Assembly (NCBI RefSeq): GCF_965118635.1
Contig: NZ_CBCPHV010000006.1
Location: forward strand, 1 to 64,000
Source: Empedobacter brevis_A
GTDB lineage: Bacteria > Bacteroidota > Bacteroidia > Flavobacteriales > Weeksellaceae
Reading direction: 5' to 3'
DNA: 64,000 bases
The notes beneath the pieces were generated by a model. The model did not search any database. It was given only the letters and a program-made list of their open reading frames with translations, and was not told the DNA's origin. Position 1 is the first letter of the stretch; each line of letters begins with the position of its first letter. The translations under genes and the position numbers were made by a program. Shown here piece by piece: positions 1 through 8,275 of this stretch.

Positions 1-87
1 TTTTTCCAAACTCTGAAAACAATTATTTTTAAAATAAATTTTAACAAAATGATTTTCAATAGAATATTTTTTTTGATGAGGTAGCAT

Positions 88-95
88 TATATTTG
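88..95 (+). promoter_or_regulatory. candidate -7 promoter box upstream of the first GNAT gene
   Basis: TATATTTG matches the Bacteroidota sigma -7 consensus TAnnTTTG and lies 18 bases before the ATG of the acetyltransferase gene. No convincing -33 TTG element at the usual spacing is visible, so the call rests on this box and its position. Confidence 0.4.
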
Positions 96-113
96 TTGAA
101 ATGAATTTTAGCG

Positions 114-536
114 ATGATTAGAAGAGTAGAAGAAGTTGATTTTTCGAGATTGAGTGAAATTTGGGAAAGTGCAGTTGTAAATACGCATGATTTTTTAGCA
201 CAAGAAGATTTTGAATTTTATAAAGAGAATTTACCCAATTATTTTCCACATGTTACATTATTTGGTTTTGAGCGAGAAAATAAATTAGTTGGATTTGTCG
301 GTGTTGCAGAGCAAAATTTGGAAATGTTATTTATTCACAATGATTTTCGACGAAAAGGAATAGGAAAGGCTTTATTGGATTATTCTATTCAAGAATTGAA
401 TGTAAAAGCTGTCGATGTAAATGAACAAAATCAGCAAGCATTAGATTTTTATTTGAATCAAGGTTTTAAGGTTATTTCTCGTTCTGAAAAAGATGGTGAA
501 GGAAAAGCTTATCCTATTTTGCATTTAAGTTTATAA
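114..536 (+). CDS. GNAT-family N-acetyltransferase (YjaB-like)
   Basis: A 140-residue protein of normal single-domain GNAT size. The acetyl-CoA pyrophosphate-binding loop is visible as RRKGIGKAL at residues 79-87, followed by the typical NQQALDFYLNQGFK segment (about 106-119), where family members end with the bulge and last strands. The overall pattern resembles YjaB-type acetyltransferases, whose physiological substrates are mostly unknown. It lies 40 bases before an MFS transporter on the same strand and may be cotranscribed with it, but nothing shows a shared function. The ATG at 114 gives the complete fold, and no in-frame upstream extension is needed. Confidence 0.85.
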   Translation: MIRRVEEVDFSRLSEIWESAVVNTHDFLAQEDFEFYKENLPNYFPHVTLFGFERENKLVGFVGVAEQNLEMLFIHNDFRRKGIGKALLDYSIQELNVKAVDVNEQNQQALDFYLNQGFKVISRSEKDGEGKAYPILHLSL

Positions 537-576
537 TTTCTATTGAGTAGCTTAACTTAGCGCATATTTTTTAGGC

Positions 577-1746
577 ATGCATTCATTAAATGATTTATCA
601 TTATCTCAAAAAAATCGCATTCGTTTAGCGGTTTCATTATTCTTCTTTTCACAAGGTTTAGCGTTCTCTTCTTGGGCAAGTCGTATTCCAACGATTAAGT
701 CAGATTTAGGGATTTCAGAAGGGCAATTAGGAACATTATTGTTGTTAATGCCAATAGGACAATTATTCACAATGGCTCTTTCAGGAAAACTTGTAGCCAA
801 ATTTGGAAGTAAAAATGTATTGAAGATTGTTGTATTAATTTATCCTTTTATTCTTTGTTGTATTGGTTTAGCTCAGAATTTTTATCAATTGGGAGCAATA
901 TTGTTCTTGTTTGGAGTTCTTGGAAATATGTGTAATATTTCGGTGAATACACAAGGTGTAGAAGTTGAAAAAATATATGGTAAATCAATTATGTCTTCTT
1001 TTCATGGCGCTTGGAGTATTGCAGGTTTTACAGGAGCTTTGATAGGTTTATTGATGATGAATTTACATGTTAATACATTTTATCATTTTGTAATTATTTA
1101 TGCCATCATCATTTTGAGTTGGCTTATTAATCAAAAATATTTAGTTGAATCTACTCCAACTGTTGAAAAAGAAAAGAAAAAGATTTTCTCGAAACCAGAT
1201 CCAATTTTAGTTCAATTAGGAATTATAGGTTTTTTGAGTATGGCGACAGAAGGAGCAATGTTTGATTGGAGCGGAGTTTATTTTCAGGATATTGTAAAAG
1301 CACCACAAAATTTGGTGGTTGTTGGTTATGCTTCTTTTATGATTATGATGGCGATTGGTCGTTTTGTAGGTGATTATTTTATCAGTAAATACGGAAAACA
1401 ATATATCATGCAACTTAGTGGATTATTGATGTTTTCAGGTTTAATAATTTCGGTATTTTTTCCTCAATTTATTGTTTGTACGCTTGCTTTTATGATGGTT
1501 GGATTGGGAGTTGCTTGCAATGTTCCGACAGTTTATAGCGTTGCTGGTAAAACTAAAAATATTAATCCAGGAGTTGCTTTAGCAACAGTTTCTAGTATTT
1601 CTTTTCTAGGTTTTTTAATGGGCCCGCCATTAATTGGTTATATTGCTGAAATGTTTGATTTAAGATATTCGTATGCGTTATTTGCTTGTTTTGGATTGAT
1701 TATGTTTTTTATGGTTGGAAGAATGAAGATTTTTAAGACGAAATAA
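577..1746 (+). CDS. MFS transporter, YbjJ/fucose-permease-like
   Basis: A 389-residue polytopic inner-membrane protein with about 12 hydrophobic segments, the normal size for the major facilitator superfamily. The N-terminal WASRIPTIKSDLGISEGQLG region and the central loop followed by a second hydrophobic half resemble YbjJ-like members. Substrate cannot be read from the sequence. An intracellular charged loop (about 195-210, KEKKKIF) separates the two six-helix halves. The 3' end overlaps the convergent small membrane-protein gene by 14 bases. Bacterial MFS exporters and sugar importers both look like this, so the direction of transport is not assigned. Confidence 0.85.
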   Translation: MHSLNDLSLSQKNRIRLAVSLFFFSQGLAFSSWASRIPTIKSDLGISEGQLGTLLLLMPIGQLFTMALSGKLVAKFGSKNVLKIVVLIYPFILCCIGLAQNFYQLGAILFLFGVLGNMCNISVNTQGVEVEKIYGKSIMSSFHGAWSIAGFTGALIGLLMMNLHVNTFYHFVIIYAIIILSWLINQKYLVESTPTVEKEKKKIFSKPDPILVQLGIIGFLSMATEGAMFDWSGVYFQDIVKAPQNLVVVGYASFMIMMAIGRFVGDYFISKYGKQYIMQLSGLLMFSGLIISVFFPQFIVCTLAFMMVGLGVACNVPTVYSVAGKTKNINPGVALATVSSISFLGFLMGPPLIGYIAEMFDLRYSYALFACFGLIMFFMVGRMKIFKTK

Positions 1747-2119
1747 GTTTTAAAGTTGCAGATTTCTCAATTAAATAAGGTTTATGGAATTTTAAATAAA
1801 AAATAATTCCAAGAAAATAACAACCAACATCCATAATATCTGCTGTATATTTCGAAGAAAATTTTGGCATAATAAATTCTAATAAAACACTCAAAACAAT
1901 AGCTGTAATTATCAAATAACTTGTTGGATAAATGTATAATTGATTTTTATATTTCACTTTCGAGATAATATAACTTCCTAAATGCGTCATTGCCGGAACA
2001 GCAAAAATATCTGTTAAATAATGATTGAGATAATCAATTTCTATGGAATAAATTCGAGTAAGTTTTATAAAAATCCAACTCAAGATATAGAAACAAAAAT
2101 AAGTGTCAAATAGTTTCAT
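1733..2119 (-). CDS. small polytopic membrane protein, unknown function
   Basis: The preferred start is the ATG at 2119, giving 128 residues (MKLFDTYF...). It lies two bases after the stop of the 38-residue gene upstream, as expected for a translationally coupled pair; an upstream in-frame ATG at 2152 would overlap that gene. Several hydrophobic segments are visible (about residues 5-20, 35-50, 60-80 and 95-110), with a short basic tail. No catalytic motif is recognisable. Similar small proteins in Flavobacteriia often carry loose transporter names, but the sequence does not support a specific function. The 3' end overlaps the convergent MFS gene. Confidence 0.65.
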   Translation of the reverse strand: MKLFDTYFCFYILSWIFIKLTRIYSIEIDYLNHYLTDIFAVPAMTHLGSYIISKVKYKNQLYIYPTSYLIITAIVLSVLLEFIMPKFSSKYTADIMDVGCYFLGIIFYLKFHKPYLIEKSATLKLISS

Positions 2120-2121
2120 CT

Positions 2122-2238
2122 TTAGACAACTACAAGAATTATTATTATACAAAAAGCACCAAGAATCATTAGAAATAGGAAAAAAGCATCATCTATTAAC
2201 TTTTGAGTTGTACTTCGTTTATCTTTTTTTTCTTCCAT
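2122..2238 (-). CDS. 38-residue single-pass membrane protein
   Basis: A short open frame reads MEEKKDKRSTTQKLIDDAFF followed by a hydrophobic stretch to the end. The charged N-terminus and single C-terminal transmembrane helix resemble the tiny membrane proteins common in Flavobacteriia. The stop codon is two bases before the ATG of the next gene on the same strand, so the two probably form an operon. Function is unknown. The call rests on composition, coupling and absence of any other gene here. Confidence 0.55.
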   Translation of the reverse strand: MEEKKDKRSTTQKLIDDAFFLFLMILGAFCIIIILVVV

Positions 2239-2327
2239 ATGTTTAGGTTTTGTACAAAAGTATTTAATTCATTTTGAATTGCATAAGACGAATGTCAATT
2301 TGAAATTTTTTACAATTAGGAAAATAA

Positions 2328-2353
2328 AAAAGCCCAACGTTAATTGGGCTTTT
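2328..2353 (-). terminator. rho-independent terminator of lysA
   Basis: A 10-bp perfect stem, AAAAGCCCAA (2328-2337) paired with TTGGGCTTTT (2344-2353), closes a six-base loop. It lies about 30 bases past the lysA stop on the minus strand. The A-run at 2326-2331 gives a T-tract on the minus transcript. Confidence 0.85.
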
Positions 2354-2386
2354 AAAATACTATAAAATATATAAAAAATTCTGAGC

Positions 2387-3598
2387 TTAGAATTTTATAT
2401 CCTCTGTTGTTGTAATCAAATCTTGAAGCGTTTCACGACGACGAATTAAATAATCTTTATCATCAATTAACAAAACTTCAGCTGGTTTTAAGCGCGAATT
2501 GTAGTTCGAAGCCATCGAGAAACAATAAGCTCCCGCATTATGGAAACATAAAACATCTCCTTCGCTAATTTCTGTTATTTTACGATTAGATCCAAATGTA
2601 TCTGTTTCACAAATATAACCAACAACCGTATAATAGCGATTACGTCCTTCTGGATTCGAAATATTTTCAATTTCGTGATGAGCACTATAAAACATCGGAC
2701 GAATTAAATGATTGAAACCTGTGTCAATTCCAGCAAAAACAGTAGAAGTAGTTTGTTTTACAACATTTACTGTTGCTAAGAAAACTCCAGCTTCAGAAAC
2801 CATGTATTTTCCTGGTTCAAACATTAATGTTAATGGTTTTCCGTAAGCTTTTTCAAATTCGTTGAAACGTGCAGATAAACGTTCTCCTAAATATTCAATA
2901 TCCGTTTCGTCGCCATTTGGATAATAAGGAACTTTGAATCCTGAACCAAAATCGATGTAAGATAAATTTTTGAATTCTGCAGCAACTTCAAATAAAATCT
3001 CAGCTCCTTGCAAGAAAACATCAATATCCAAAATATCAGAACCTGTATGCATATGAACACCATCCAAATGTAATCCAGTATTTTCTACAACACGTTTGAT
3101 ATGTGGTAATTGATGAATAGAAATTCCGAATTTCGAATCGATGTGCCCAACTGAAATATTCGAATTTCCTCCAGCCATAATATGTGGATTGATACGCACA
3201 CAAACAGGATATTTAGGGAAATCTTGACCAAATGTTTCTAAAACCGAAAGATTATCAATATTAATACGAACGCCTAATTCAATTGCTTGTTTTATTTCAG
3301 AATATGAAACGCCATTAGGTGTATAAATAATTTCTTTAGGTTTGAAACCAGCCATTAATCCTAATTCTACTTCTTGAATAGAAACCGTATCCAATCCTGA
3401 ACCAAGTGATTTGAAATACTTTAAAATATTAAGATTTGTATTCGCCTTACATGCATAATTTAACTTTAAACGTTTGACTGTAGAAAATGCATTTGTCATC
3501 TTTTCATATTGCGATCTAATTTTGTTCGCATCGTATACATACAAAGGCGCGCCATATTTTTGCACCAATTCCAATAGACGTTCTCTATTCAGTTCCAT
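2387..3598 (-). CDS. lysA: diaminopimelate decarboxylase
   Basis: A 403-residue PLP enzyme that decarboxylates meso-diaminopimelate to L-lysine, the last step of lysine synthesis. The fold-type III barrel carries the PLP lysine at residue 51 (NYACKAN), HMHTGSD at 182-188 and a glycine loop GSGFKVPY at about 219-225 for the phosphate. EPGKYMV at 261 and the dimer-interface catalytic Cys330 (CETDTFG) are also present. Length and motifs match LysA of Bacteroidota. The ATG at 3598 starts directly before the usual N-terminal sequence. It is a single-gene unit with its own promoter box and terminator. Confidence 0.95.
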   Translation of the reverse strand: MELNRERLLELVQKYGAPLYVYDANKIRSQYEKMTNAFSTVKRLKLNYACKANTNLNILKYFKSLGSGLDTVSIQEVELGLMAGFKPKEIIYTPNGVSYSEIKQAIELGVRINIDNLSVLETFGQDFPKYPVCVRINPHIMAGGNSNISVGHIDSKFGISIHQLPHIKRVVENTGLHLDGVHMHTGSDILDIDVFLQGAEILFEVAAEFKNLSYIDFGSGFKVPYYPNGDETDIEYLGERLSARFNEFEKAYGKPLTLMFEPGKYMVSEAGVFLATVNVVKQTTSTVFAGIDTGFNHLIRPMFYSAHHEIENISNPEGRNRYYTVVGYICETDTFGSNRKITEISEGDVLCFHNAGAYCFSMASNYNSRLKPAEVLLIDDKDYLIRRRETLQDLITTTEDIKF

Positions 3599-3635
3599 TT
3601 TGTTTATTTTTTGTTTAAAGTTAAATTTCAGTTGT

Positions 3636-3643
3636 CAAAATTA
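3636..3643 (-). promoter_or_regulatory. candidate -7 box of lysA
   Basis: The minus strand reads TAATTTTG, an exact TAnnTTTG match, 37 bases upstream of the lysA ATG in an otherwise noncoding gap. Confidence 0.5.
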
Positions 3644-3759
3644 CGGAATACAAATGGGTTTCTGAAGAAAATTCAAAATAAACTTATTACAAAATAATTT
3701 TTGTGAATATTATTGTAAATTATATATTTTATTTCGAAGATTATTCATTTTTAAATGTT

Positions 3760-4893
3760 TTAATCTCTCCACCATTCTTTGAAGGTAAAGACAGAATCGT
3801 TCAAATTTAGAGGTTCACCAATCATTGGTGTTAAAATATCGAAGTTATTTTGCTTTCCATTGGCTACAATTTTCTCCAAAGGTTCGTCCCAAGCATGTTT
3901 TGCTAAAGCAAATTTTGCAGCATGAACAGGAATAATATGTTTGGCTTTCAAATCCTTGATTATTGCAGGTAAATCTGTTGGTAATGCGTGAATATATCGC
4001 CAAGCATCATTGTATTGTCCATTTTCAAGAATTGCAAAATCAAACGGACCATATTGTTCTCCAATTTCTTTGAAATGCGTATCGTAACCGCTATCGCCGC
4101 CTAAAAATATTTTTTGCGTTGGTGTTTCCAAAACATAAGAACTCCAAAGCGTTGTGTTTCGTTTTAATTTTCGTCCAGAAAAATGACGAGCTGGCGTAAA
4201 TGTAATTTTCAAATTGTTTTTCAACTTTACACTTGTATTCCATTCTTCTTCGATTAATTGATCTGGCGAATAATTCCATTTCTCAAAATGTGAACCAACT
4301 CCAAGCGGAAGAATCACTTTATTCACTTTTGTTCGTAATTCTTTTACGGTTTCATAATCCAAATGATCGTAATGATCGTGTGAAATAACTAAATAATCAA
4401 TCTTCGGAAAATCTTTAACATGATAAGTATTTGCACCTTTAAATGCTTTATTAAAAATAGGAAAAGGCGAACCATAATCACTAAACACAGGATCAATTAA
4501 GAAATTAATTCCATCTAATTGAATATAATAAGACGAATGTCCTAACCAAATAAAAATATTCTCAGATTTATCAATTGATTTGATATCCGTCTGAATATGC
4601 GGAATTGAATCTTTTGGATAGAGTTTTGGATCTTTAGGACCAAATAAAAACGAGAGCATTTCTTTTGGCATACTATGACCTTCGGCAACCGCAGGTGTAT
4701 GATGTATGTTTTGAAATTGTCCGTCTTTGTATAATTTAGATTGTTTCATTCGTTCCAATCTTTTTCCAGAAGGTTCAGCTCCAAATGTATTCATTTGTAA
4801 AACACAGAAAGTTGCAATAACAAGAATTACAATCAAACTTAATAGGAAGTAAAGCATTCGTTTAAAAACTTTTCGTTTATTTATCTTTTTCAT
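3760..4893 (-). CDS. membrane-anchored MBL-fold hydrolase (UlaG/NAPE-PLD-like)
   Basis: A 377-residue protein with a basic N-terminus and one transmembrane segment (about residues 12-34) that should place the enzyme domain in the periplasm. The zinc-binding signature HDHYDH is at 172-177. Further conserved points are GDSGYD (about 267) and PVHAAKF near the C-terminus, where family members supply metal-ligand Asp and His residues. The domain order fits the UlaG/NAPE-phospholipase-D branch of the metallo-beta-lactamase fold, which cleaves phosphodiesters or lactones. The true substrate is unknown. It has its own promoter box and no operon partner. Confidence 0.8.
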   Translation of the reverse strand: MKKINKRKVFKRMLYFLLSLIVILVIATFCVLQMNTFGAEPSGKRLERMKQSKLYKDGQFQNIHHTPAVAEGHSMPKEMLSFLFGPKDPKLYPKDSIPHIQTDIKSIDKSENIFIWLGHSSYYIQLDGINFLIDPVFSDYGSPFPIFNKAFKGANTYHVKDFPKIDYLVISHDHYDHLDYETVKELRTKVNKVILPLGVGSHFEKWNYSPDQLIEEEWNTSVKLKNNLKITFTPARHFSGRKLKRNTTLWSSYVLETPTQKIFLGGDSGYDTHFKEIGEQYGPFDFAILENGQYNDAWRYIHALPTDLPAIIKDLKAKHIIPVHAAKFALAKHAWDEPLEKIVANGKQNNFDILTPMIGEPLNLNDSVFTFKEWWRD

Positions 4894-4900
4894 TAATGCT

Positions 4901-4908
4901 CAAATTTA
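4901..4908 (-). promoter_or_regulatory. candidate -7 box of the MBL-fold hydrolase gene
   Basis: The minus strand reads TAAATTTG, an exact consensus match, only 7 bases upstream of the ATG at 4893. The transcript would have a very short or no leader. Confidence 0.45.
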
Positions 4909-5030
4909 TAAAATTATTTTGTTGATTTTTAAGTTATAGAATTTGTAAAGTAGGAATTGTGTAACATTTGTAACTTTCTAACTAATTTAGATTTATCAAC
5001 TTTGTTCAACAAAATAGAAAAGTAAACGAA

Positions 5031-5579
5031 ATGGAATTTATCTTACAACCTTGGCCATGGTACATTGGCGGACCAATTATTGGAATTGTAATGCTTTTGT
5101 TAATTTACTTCGGAAAAAGTTTTGGATTTTCTTCAAATTTCAGAACGATTTGTGCAGCTTTAGGAGGAGGAAAATCGTGCGATTTTTTTTCATTCGAATG
5201 GAAAAATCAAAAATGGAATTTGTTGTTCTTATTAGGAGCTATTATAGGAGGTTTTGTTTCGGTACATTTTTTATCAGACAATCAGATTCCTGAAATTTCT
5301 GAAGCGACAATCACAAAATTGAAAACAATGGGATTTGAAAGTGCAGGAAAAGCTTATTCTCCAACCGAAATTTTTGAAAATATTTCTATTAAAAATAGTG
5401 CTTTATTATTTATTGGTGGATTATTAATTGGTTTCGGAACGCGCTATGCAGGAGGTTGTACTTCTGGGCACGCAATTTCTGGTTTGAGTAATTTACAACT
5501 TCCGTCATTCATTGCTGTTATCGGCTTTTTTATAGGTGGACTTTTGATGGTTCATATTTTGTTTCCTTTAATTTTTTAA
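5031..5579 (+). CDS. YeeE/YedE family membrane protein (first half)
   Basis: A 182-residue polytopic membrane protein of the YeeE/YedE (sulfur-transport domain) family. The conserved pore sequences are visible: GGGKSCDFF with a cysteine at about residue 46, and GTRYAGGCTSGHAISGLS at about 136-153 with a second cysteine. YeeE proteins take up thiosulfate through a cysteine relay across the membrane. This protein is half the length of fused YeeE, and the following gene supplies the second half. A Crp/Fnr regulator completes the operon. Thiosulfate or another reduced sulfur compound is the likely substrate, by family only. Confidence 0.85.
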   Translation: MEFILQPWPWYIGGPIIGIVMLLLIYFGKSFGFSSNFRTICAALGGGKSCDFFSFEWKNQKWNLLFLLGAIIGGFVSVHFLSDNQIPEISEATITKLKTMGFESAGKAYSPTEIFENISIKNSALLFIGGLLIGFGTRYAGGCTSGHAISGLSNLQLPSFIAVIGFFIGGLLMVHILFPLIF

Positions 5580-5583
5580 AAAC

Positions 5584-5997
5584 ATGAAAAGTTTAGTTTA
5601 TATCATATTAGGAGTTATTTTCGGGATAACAATGTACAAAGCAGAAACAGCTTCTTGGTTTCGAATTTTCGAAATGTTCAATTTTCAATCTTTTCATATG
5701 TATGGATTTATTTTTTCGGCTTTGATTGTCGGTTTGATTGGAATACAAGTGATGAAAAAGAAACATGTAAAAGATATTGATGGAAAAAAAATAGTAATTG
5801 AACCTAAAACAAAATCAATTGCACGTTATTTAATCGGAGGAATTCTATTTGGATTAGGTTGGGCATTGGTTGGCGCTTGTCCTGGACCATTATTTGTATT
5901 ATTAGGCGCGGGAACTTATTCAATTTTAATTACAATTGTAGGCGCATTAATAGGAACTTTTCTTTACGGAAAAATTAGAAACAAAATTCCACATTAA
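5584..5997 (+). CDS. YeeE/YedE family membrane protein (second half, DUF6691-type)
   Basis: A 137-residue polytopic membrane protein starting four bases after the first YeeE-like gene. It carries the GLGWALVGACPGPLFVLLGAG pore sequence (around residues 94-114) with the conserved cysteine of the family. The split into two half-size genes is common in Bacteroidota and Proteobacteria. The pair is expected to act as one transport unit for a reduced sulfur compound. The tight spacing and the regulator immediately downstream support a three-gene operon. Confidence 0.85.
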   Translation: MKSLVYIILGVIFGITMYKAETASWFRIFEMFNFQSFHMYGFIFSALIVGLIGIQVMKKKHVKDIDGKKIVIEPKTKSIARYLIGGILFGLGWALVGACPGPLFVLLGAGTYSILITIVGALIGTFLYGKIRNKIPH

Positions 5998-5999
5998 TC

Positions 6000-6629
6000 A
6001 TGATAAAAGAGAAAGTAATAGCAACTTATCCGGATCAATTTGAAAAAGAATTGTTGAATGAAATTGATGAATTAGGAGCTTTGATTAAATTCAAGACAAA
6101 TGATGTATTGATTGATTTGAATCAATTTATCAAAGGAATTCCAATTTTATTAAGTGGAGCAATCAAGATTATGCGCGAAGATTTTGATGAAGGAGAATTA
6201 CTCTTATATTTTCTTGAAAAAGGTGATACATGCGCAATGACAATGGCATGTTGCTTGGGAGATAAACAAAGCAAAATACGAGCGATTGCCGAAACAGATG
6301 GCGAATTAGTAATGATTCCGATTATAAAAATGGACGAATGGTTGGCTAAATATTCATCGTGGCGACATTTTATTTTTGATAGTTATAATAATAGGATGGA
6401 AGAAATGTTGTGTGCAATTGATAATTTAGCTTTTAATAACCAGAACGAGCGATTGAAAAAATATTTATTAGATGTTGCAAGTATCAACAAAGGAAAAGTT
6501 GTGCTAAAAACACATCAAGAAATCGCTTATGAACTCAATACTTCTCGCGTTGTGATTTCTCGTTTGCTAAAAGCGTTAGAAAAAGAAAATTTTCTTCAAT
6601 TAAACCGAAATGAAATTACAATCAAATAA
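6000..6629 (+). CDS. Crp/Fnr family transcriptional regulator
   Basis: A 209-residue regulator beginning two bases after the preceding stop. The N-terminal half (about 20-120) is a cyclic-nucleotide-binding-type beta-roll. The C-terminal helix-turn-helix shows the family pattern TSRVVISRLLKALE (about 181-194). An unusual CAMTMACCLG cysteine cluster (residues about 78-87) sits in the sensor domain and could bind sulfur species or metal. That is an inference from residue content and from the sulfur-transporter neighbours. It probably controls its own operon. The gene is followed by a strong terminator. Confidence 0.85.
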   Translation: MIKEKVIATYPDQFEKELLNEIDELGALIKFKTNDVLIDLNQFIKGIPILLSGAIKIMREDFDEGELLLYFLEKGDTCAMTMACCLGDKQSKIRAIAETDGELVMIPIIKMDEWLAKYSSWRHFIFDSYNNRMEEMLCAIDNLAFNNQNERLKKYLLDVASINKGKVVLKTHQEIAYELNTSRVVISRLLKALEKENFLQLNRNEITIK

Positions 6630-6650
6630 GAAATCATTTTAAAAATATAT

Positions 6651-6683
6651 AAAAAGGAAGCTCTTAACGTGAGCTTCCTTTTT
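6651..6683 (+). terminator. terminator after the YeeE/Crp operon (copy 1 of a repeated hairpin)
   Basis: A 13-bp perfect stem (6651-6663 with 6671-6683) around the loop TTAACGT, ending in a T-tract. The same stem and loop, base for base, occur again at 7730-7762. Confidence 0.9.
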
Positions 6684-6729
6684 TTATGATAGATAATAAT
6701 CTTATATTTAATAATAATTTTATTGAAAT

Positions 6730-7713
6730 ATGAAATGCTTTGCAATAATCATTATACTCTTTTATTCAATCTTCTCTTATGGACAAGAAAAATCTGATAT
6801 TGAAAAAAAATATAACTTTGTAGAAATTATAGGTTTGAATAATTCTTCTTACCACGATTTTTTGACAGAAATAACATCTTATCCTGAAGGTATTTGTGAA
6901 CAATCTCTAAATAAAATGGGATATATTGACGGTAATAAATTACCAATTCCTTATTCTGATAAAATTATTATTACAACAAGAAAAATTCCTGAATATAAAA
7001 ATCCTAAAAAAAAATATCAAAATATTGATCTTGATAAGTGGAATAAATTTAAATCTGAATATAATAGTTTAGGAGTTTATGAAAGACAACAAGTAGCAGC
7101 TTTATTACCATTTATTACAAATAAAAAGCAATTTGATTTAAGATTTAGAGAGTTGCAAAGTGATTTATTAAATTATGGAATTAATTTGGATTCTAATAAA
7201 ATTTCAAAATCTTTTCAAGTATATAATAAATATTCTAATGTTTTCACTAAAGAAGATATTCTTGCTGGGTTTAATTATTATAAGAAAAATGATACAATTG
7301 CACATTTGGCAAATTTTTTGGCGCCAAATTATCTGAAAAATGAACAAGATATTCTCGATTTCTTACCCTTTTTATTGAATAAGAAAGCAAGTTCACAATC
7401 TTTGCTAACTTTTTTTATTGAAAATTATAATGGTAAAATTGACTGGAATAAAAACATGGAATTATTAAACACGGTTGTAAATGATCCTAATCCATATAAA
7501 AGCTTATTAGCACTGAGAATAGCAGATAAAACAGGATTTACGTATACTAATTTCAAAACATTAATGTCAAGAAAACCTGAAACAATAAAAGAAATTTTAG
7601 AATCAAAATATATTCCTTTAAAAGATAAAAGCTACTTAATATCTTTTATGAATAAGTACTCAGATAGACCTATAGAAACAGAAGCTAATCAATTAATTTA
7701 TAATTATTATTAA
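6730..7713 (+). CDS. exported protein of unknown function
   Basis: A 327-residue protein with an N-terminal signal peptide (hydrophobic residues 3-17, likely cleavage after YG at about 18). The rest is Lys/Asn/Tyr-rich and mostly alpha-helical in character, with short segments of alternating helix that could be a helical repeat fold; no catalytic motif is recognisable. Its base composition is even more A+T-rich than the neighbours. It stands alone between two identical terminator hairpins, which suggests it arrived or was duplicated as a cassette. Periplasmic or surface location is expected. No function is proposed. Confidence 0.7.
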   Translation: MKCFAIIIILFYSIFSYGQEKSDIEKKYNFVEIIGLNNSSYHDFLTEITSYPEGICEQSLNKMGYIDGNKLPIPYSDKIIITTRKIPEYKNPKKKYQNIDLDKWNKFKSEYNSLGVYERQQVAALLPFITNKKQFDLRFRELQSDLLNYGINLDSNKISKSFQVYNKYSNVFTKEDILAGFNYYKKNDTIAHLANFLAPNYLKNEQDILDFLPFLLNKKASSQSLLTFFIENYNGKIDWNKNMELLNTVVNDPNPYKSLLALRIADKTGFTYTNFKTLMSRKPETIKEILESKYIPLKDKSYLISFMNKYSDRPIETEANQLIYNYY

Positions 7714-7729
7714 ATTATTTTGAATATAA

Positions 7730-7762
7730 AAAAAGGAAGCTCTTAACGTGAGCTTCCTTTTT
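7730..7762 (+). terminator. terminator after the exported unknown protein (copy 2 of a repeated hairpin)
   Basis: A 13-bp stem (7730-7742 with 7750-7762) with loop TTAACGT, identical in stem and loop to the hairpin at 6651-6683. It follows the stop of the 327-residue gene by 16 bases. Confidence 0.9.
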
Positions 7763-7790
7763 TGGTTAATCTAAACTTTCATCTTTTGTA

Positions 7791-7811
7791 ACGTTTTTGA
7801 ACATTTATCCG
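7791..7811 (+). promoter_or_regulatory. shared upstream element, copy 1 (hyp/nickel operon)
   Basis: The sequence ACGTTTTTGAACATTTATCC plus G matches 16550-16570 at 19 of 21 positions. In both places it ends 51-52 bases before the ATG of a small secreted protein that heads an operon for nickel or urease, and a TAAyTTTA box follows close to the ATG. It may be a -33 region, a regulator operator or both. Confidence 0.5.
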
Positions 7812-7862
7812 TTATTTTATATAATCGTTTTATTGTAGCAAGAAGTAACTTTACATCCATAA

Positions 7863-8189
7863 ATGAAACCGATTTTTCACATATTTTCAGTACTTTTTTT
7901 GATTGTTCTGTTTAGTTATTCTAGCAAAACAAATCAATATTCTACGCAAAAAAAAGTAGAAAAAGTAACTATAAAATGTGATAATACGAATAAAACAATC
8001 GAGAGTTTTACATTTACTCTAGAGGATTTAAAAATCAATGATTCTTCTTTTGATAATTTTATTAAAACAGATGTTAAGTTTAATTTTAATCAACAAATTT
8101 GTGTTCGCATTTTTTCTGATTTATTCTCTACATCAACTAATAAAATTTGCCTTTTAAAGCATTATATCTACGGTTTACCATTTATCTGA
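7863..8189 (+). CDS. small secreted protein heading the hyp/nickel operon
   Basis: A 108-residue protein with a signal-type N-terminus (hydrophobic residues 4-20). Two or three cysteines remain in the mature part (TIKCDN, QQICVR, KICLL). Its product is weakly similar in layout to the 117-residue protein at 16621, which holds the same position before the urease genes: both have an xCV-hydrophobic stretch followed by F(S)xxxNK. No known domain is recognised. A role in metal sensing or binding outside the cytoplasm is a guess from position only. The ATG lies 9 bases after a TAACTTTA box (7846-7853). Confidence 0.5.
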   Translation: MKPIFHIFSVLFLIVLFSYSSKTNQYSTQKKVEKVTIKCDNTNKTIESFTFTLEDLKINDSSFDNFIKTDVKFNFNQQICVRIFSDLFSTSTNKICLLKHYIYGLPFI

Positions 8190-8275
8190 TAACCAAACCT
8201 TACCTACTTATTGCTGCTTTCTGAACATTTTGATCGTTTAGGAAAAGGAAATCTATTTACAAAAAATAAAAAATT

